Of a stretch of DNA of 34,831 bases, positions 33,010-34,831 are shown in pieces; positions within the stretch are counted from its first letter, which is position 1; every line of letters starts with the position of its first letter. The DNA is taken from positions 1 to 34,831 of the IMG/VR virus record IMGVR_UViG_3300030117_007581. One strand, given 5' to 3'. A model generated the notes under the pieces. It was not told where the DNA came from and did no database searches. It was given only the letters and a program-made list of their open reading frames with translations. Both the position numbers and the translations under genes were made by a program. This stretch comes from a virus.

Positions 33010-33280
33010 AGAAAAAGTGCTATCACTTGTTAGTGAGATGCCTAATAGTTGGTTTGTAAAGAATCAAGGCGTGTCCACACGAGGGATCCCTGACGTTTTT
33101 GGGTGTATTAACGGGAGATTTGTAGCACTAGAATTAAAAAAGAGTGATAAAGAAAAAGAAGATCCTCTTCAAACCTTCGTTTTGGAAAAAGTTAGCCAAG
33201 CGGGGGGGCTTGCCTTTTACCTTTACCCCGAAAATTGTGAAGAGGTACTAGCTTATATACAGAAACAAACCTCTTTTTGA
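32981..33280 (+). CDS. VRR-NUC domain nuclease
   Basis: The ATG at 32981, with GGAG seven bases upstream, overlaps the polymerase end by 29 bases and gives 99 residues. The PD-(D/E)xK core is GIPDVFG (D38) and FVALELKK (E51, K53), followed by a Gln-containing helix (DPLQTFVLEKVSQAGG). Small VRR-NUC proteins act on branched DNA and are common at the end of phage replication operons, where they may resolve junctions before packaging. It is the last plus-strand gene and converges on the lysis cassette. Confidence 0.88.
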   Translation: MAKKPETLFKEKVLSLVSEMPNSWFVKNQGVSTRGIPDVFGCINGRFVALELKKSDKEKEDPLQTFVLEKVSQAGGLAFYLYPENCEEVLAYIQKQTSF

Positions 33281-33566
33281 AAACAAAACCTGCATTTAAA
33301 AACTTCTCCCACACTTTTGGGTCAGTAAGATCTTCGATTATAAGTTCTGTTTCTGCACATTTTTTCCACAAGATCTGTTTTGAACAGTACCTATAGCACA
33401 TCTTCCCTGCATTTTTTGGTACCTCCAAACTAGTGCACGGACGGTAAGTTCTTTTTCTGAACACTCTCGGGTCCAATTTCCTGGCTAAAGAGATTGATGA
33501 GCAGGCTGAGTTCAAAACCGAGATCATCAATAATACTATCCACTTTGAGATGGTCGGGCTTTTCAA
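33192..33566 (-). CDS. Possible outer-membrane spanin-like lipoprotein, nested start
   Basis: A frame starting at TTG 33566, with GGAG seven bases upstream, lies out of frame inside the 86-residue gene. The 124-residue product begins with a basic residue, a hydrophobic run (WIVLLMISVLNSAC) and Cys, resembling a lipoprotein signal, although Asn replaces the usual Leu at -3. The mature part has several Cys and Tyr/Trp (YRPCTSLEVP, MCYRYCSKQILWKKCAETEL) and a plausible C-terminal WEKFLNAGFVFKKR. Nested starts of this sort are typical of Rz1. The 3' end overlaps the nuclease gene by 89 bases on the other strand. Confidence is moderate. Confidence 0.45.
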   Translation of the reverse strand: MKSPTISKWIVLLMISVLNSACSSISLARKLDPRVFRKRTYRPCTSLEVPKNAGKMCYRYCSKQILWKKCAETELIIEDLTDPKVWEKFLNAGFVFKKRFVSVYKLVPLHNFRGKGKRQAPPLG

Positions 33567-33690
33567 GTTCAAACTCCAGTTGTTTTTTTAACTTATGCAG
33601 CTTCCTCTTGTACTTGTTTTTTTGGTGGAAGGTATGAACGTCTAGGATCCTATCCGCCAATTTTATAGATGATGAGAGCAGGTCTAACAT
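33430..33690 (-). CDS. Unknown helical lysis-region protein (86 residues)
   Basis: GGGAGGGG lies ahead of the ATG. The product is helical, with LSSSIKLADRILDVHTFHQK, a basic heptad-like stretch (NKYKRKLHKLKKQLEFELEK) and a second helix (DSIIDDLGFELSLLINLF). There is no membrane anchor, so it is not a typical inner-membrane spanin even though a lipoprotein-like frame starts inside it. It lies downstream of the endolysin and probably shares its transcript. The function is unknown. Confidence 0.6.
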   Translation of the reverse strand: MLDLLSSSIKLADRILDVHTFHQKNKYKRKLHKLKKQLEFELEKPDHLKVDSIIDDLGFELSLLINLFSQEIGPESVQKKNLPSVH

Positions 33691-33726
33691 GGACGTTCCC
33701 CTCCCGTGTAGGAGTAGCTAAAGATG

Positions 33727-33903
33727 TTATTCTTCTGGAAGGAGTCGGTCCACGAGATTATCCATCATTGTGATTGCTAAGTCGTCAAAACGGTTTTCTG
33801 TTTTAATAACTATTTCCTCATTCAATGCGGATCGGATTCCACTGAACCAAAGCTTTCGCCCAAAAGCGAACCAATTAATTTTATCTTTTAGTTGTTCTTC
33901 CAT
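33727..33903 (-). CDS. Small unknown protein after the endolysin (58 residues)
   Basis: I chose ATG 33903 because AAGGAG lies six bases upstream and the start then falls 14 bases after the endolysin stop. A longer reading from 33978 would overlap the endolysin. The product (MEEQLKDKINWFAFGRKLW...) is a short amphipathic helix pair with DDLAITMMDNLVDRLLPEE at the end. It lacks a membrane segment. The function is unknown. Confidence 0.6.
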   Translation of the reverse strand: MEEQLKDKINWFAFGRKLWFSGIRSALNEEIVIKTENRFDDLAITMMDNLVDRLLPEE

Positions 33904-33916
33904 AAGTTTCTCCTTT

Positions 33917-34300
33917 TCAAACAATCGCTCGATTGCCGTTTCGTCTTCGTACTTGAAAATGGAAATGCGGAACACCACCTGGCCTTTTGTGATATACTAT
34001 AGGTCTATCTTCACCTGCTTTGTTAAACGCACCCTTACCTTTAAATGTCTTCTTAAATTCATATTGAAATCGTGCAATATGAAAATCAGACCAATTTTTC
34101 ACCGACACATCACATGCCCTCCCATCTCTATGTGTCGATGTCCTCCTTCCAGAAACTTCCTCCATAAGAGATGTGACAACACAAGGTAAATTATATTGAA
34201 TGCAATATTCGCTTGTAAAGGCTATCATTCCTAAAACTACAGGATCTATTTTTAAGAGATCATTTATATCAAGCTCTGGTTTTAACTTGATCTTTTCCAT
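33917..34300 (-). CDS. Endolysin, M15-type zinc peptidase
   Basis: The 127-residue product carries the M15 signature SxHxxGxAxD as STHRDGRACD (H57, D64) and a C-terminal HxH in VPHFHFQV (H112, H114), giving the zinc ligands. M15 phage enzymes cut peptide bonds in peptidoglycan stems (D-Ala-D-Ala or L-Ala-D-Glu endopeptidases), as in phage T5. There is no signal peptide, so a holin is needed for export. A strong GGAGGGGGA ribosome site precedes the ATG, and the start overlaps the upstream membrane protein gene by 19 bases. Length is normal for a single-domain enzyme. Confidence 0.85.
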   Translation of the reverse strand: MEKIKLKPELDINDLLKIDPVVLGMIAFTSEYCIQYNLPCVVTSLMEEVSGRRTSTHRDGRACDVSVKNWSDFHIARFQYEFKKTFKGKGAFNKAGEDRPIVYHKRPGGVPHFHFQVRRRNGNRAIV

Positions 34301-34533
34301 ACTTCCCCCTCCAATTCTTTTAATCTGGTTTCGATTGCACGGAAACGGTCTGAATAACTTTTGGTATCATTAATAAGTACCGCAAGCTTTTTGTCTAGCT
34401 CCGCCATGCTAATGCCAATTCGATTAATTCTAGAGAGTACTTGTCTAACGAAAAAAGCTATGATTGAGAGAAGGGAACCCCCCAACGCTATGAAAAGACC
34501 TATGACTACATCAAAGGTCAATTGCCCAGACAT
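34282..34533 (-). CDS. Holin-like single-pass membrane protein with coiled coil
   Basis: The 83-residue product has an N-terminal hydrophobic segment (VVIGLFIALGGSLLSIIAFFV, residues about 9-29) and a cytoplasmic-type helix with heptads (LDKKLAVLINDTKSYSDRFRAIETRLKELEGEVW). This layout resembles XhlA-type and other membrane-associated lysis proteins. The ATG shares a base with the upstream stop (TAATG), and its end overlaps the endolysin start. The place next to the endolysin makes a holin or inner spanin likely; which of the two cannot be told. Confidence 0.65.
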   Translation of the reverse strand: MSGQLTFDVVIGLFIALGGSLLSIIAFFVRQVLSRINRIGISMAELDKKLAVLINDTKSYSDRFRAIETRLKELEGEVWKRSS

Positions 34534-34646
34534 TAGTAACCACCTGTTAAGATAGTCTTCCTTTTCCTGGTCAACACACTTTTCTTTTTCTTTTTCTTTT
34601 TAGGCTTACTTTTACCTGTGTTGTATCGTTCATAATATTTTGGCAT
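34533..34646 (-). CDS. Very small lysine-rich protein (37 residues)
   Basis: GAGGTGA lies four bases upstream of the ATG. The product begins MPKYYERYNTGKSK, contains a run of seven lysines and ends TILTGGY. It is strongly basic and cannot be catalytic. It is coupled to both neighbours by overlapping or adjacent codons, which supports real translation. A nucleic acid or membrane-surface contact is possible; the role is unknown. Confidence 0.55.
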   Translation of the reverse strand: MPKYYERYNTGKSKPKKKKKKKSVLTRKRKTILTGGY

Positions 34647-34648
34647 GG

Positions 34649-34768
34649 TCACCTCATTATCGTTATAGGGCTAGCTCCAATCGGGGTAAATAAGCTTATA
34701 ATAAAACATAAGATTAACGAAATAGTTATGTATACAATCACAACATAATCTCCGTTATCATTTTTCAT
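34649..34768 (-). CDS. Very small membrane protein (39 residues)
   Basis: The ATG overlaps the preceding stop (ATGA). Residues 8-31 (VVIVYITISLILCFIISLFTPIG) form one transmembrane segment, preceded by a short acidic N-terminus. It is an alternative candidate holin, with the endolysin two genes downstream. The peptide is short for a classical holin, so a holin partner or regulator is also possible. Confidence 0.55.
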   Translation of the reverse strand: MKNDNGDYVVIVYITISLILCFIISLFTPIGASPITIMR

Positions 34769-34831
34769 TTAGGAAACTTCTCCTTAATGGCGGCACGAAG
34801 TTTTAAATACTCCTCCATCTTGCCTGCCTTA
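34765..34831 (-). CDS. 3' end of a gene entering from the right edge, possibly the tail fibre end
   Basis: A frame open from the right edge reads KAGKMEEYLKLRAAIKEKFPK and stops at 34765-34767, overlapping the next ATG. If the molecule is circular, this frame is the continuation of the fibre reading frame at position 1, giving a fibre of about 992 residues. If it is linear, it is the end of an unknown gene. Confidence 0.45.
   Translation of the reverse strand, partial: KAGKMEEYLKLRAAIKEKFPK

Noticed and set aside
1-34831. Integrase, lysis-lysogeny repressor, RNA polymerase or anti-CRISPR/defence genes
   Set aside because: I looked for their motifs in all plausible products and found none; small unknown genes cannot be called such without evidence.

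Overview
The window reads as almost all, and possibly all, of a small lytic tailed phage of the short-tailed (podovirus) type. The DNA is AT-rich and carries no rRNA, tRNA or host metabolic genes. Genes are packed tightly, with many ATGA or TAATG stop/start overlaps. The virion genes follow the order of phage T7 (connector, scaffold, capsid, terminator, tail tube A, tail tube B, GNAT-like protein, three internal-virion-like proteins, tail fibre). Unlike T7, I find no single-subunit RNA polymerase, the terminase genes precede the connector, and the two halves of the genome run in opposite directions. No integrase or recognisable repressor is present. The host cannot be fixed from sequence alone; the gene content resembles T7-like podoviruses without an RNA polymerase, many of which are marine.

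Layout. The minus strand from about 21.3 kb down to position 1 is the packaging, head and tail arm: terminase small subunit, two very small proteins, terminase large subunit, an unknown 216-residue protein, connector, Bbp19-like protein, scaffold, major capsid protein, a small capsid-linked protein, a Rho-independent terminator, tail tubular A, tail tubular B (nozzle), GNAT-like protein, three internal virion proteins and a tail fibre cut by the left edge. Positions 21.32 to 21.80 kb form a gene-free divergent control region full of inverted repeats. The plus strand from 21.8 to 33.28 kb is the early and replication arm: small early genes, an iteron-like repeat array, a J-domain protein, small unknown genes, a strongly structured non-coding leader, a primase/SF3 helicase, an SNF2-type helicase, small genes, a candidate ssDNA-binding protein, a ribbon-helix-helix-like protein, a family A DNA polymerase and a VRR-NUC nuclease. 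At the right end (33.2 to 34.83 kb) a minus-strand lysis cassette converges on the replication arm: small membrane proteins, an M15 peptidase endolysin and a possible outer spanin nested in another gene.

The tail fibre is open at position 1, and reading on from 34831 on the same strand stays in frame for 21 more codons before a stop that overlaps the next gene. Together with the T7-like fibre-then-lysis order, this suggests a circularised complete genome of about 34.8 kb cut inside the fibre gene.

The most interesting parts are not proteins. They are (1) thirteen copies of TGTWCCAC/GTGGWACA in 348 bases around an AT-rich core, directly upstream of a J-domain gene, which looks like a replication origin or dense operator; (2) a run of compact hairpins just before the primase-helicase gene; and (3) a cluster of distinct operator-like dyads between the two arms with no obvious cognate regulator.
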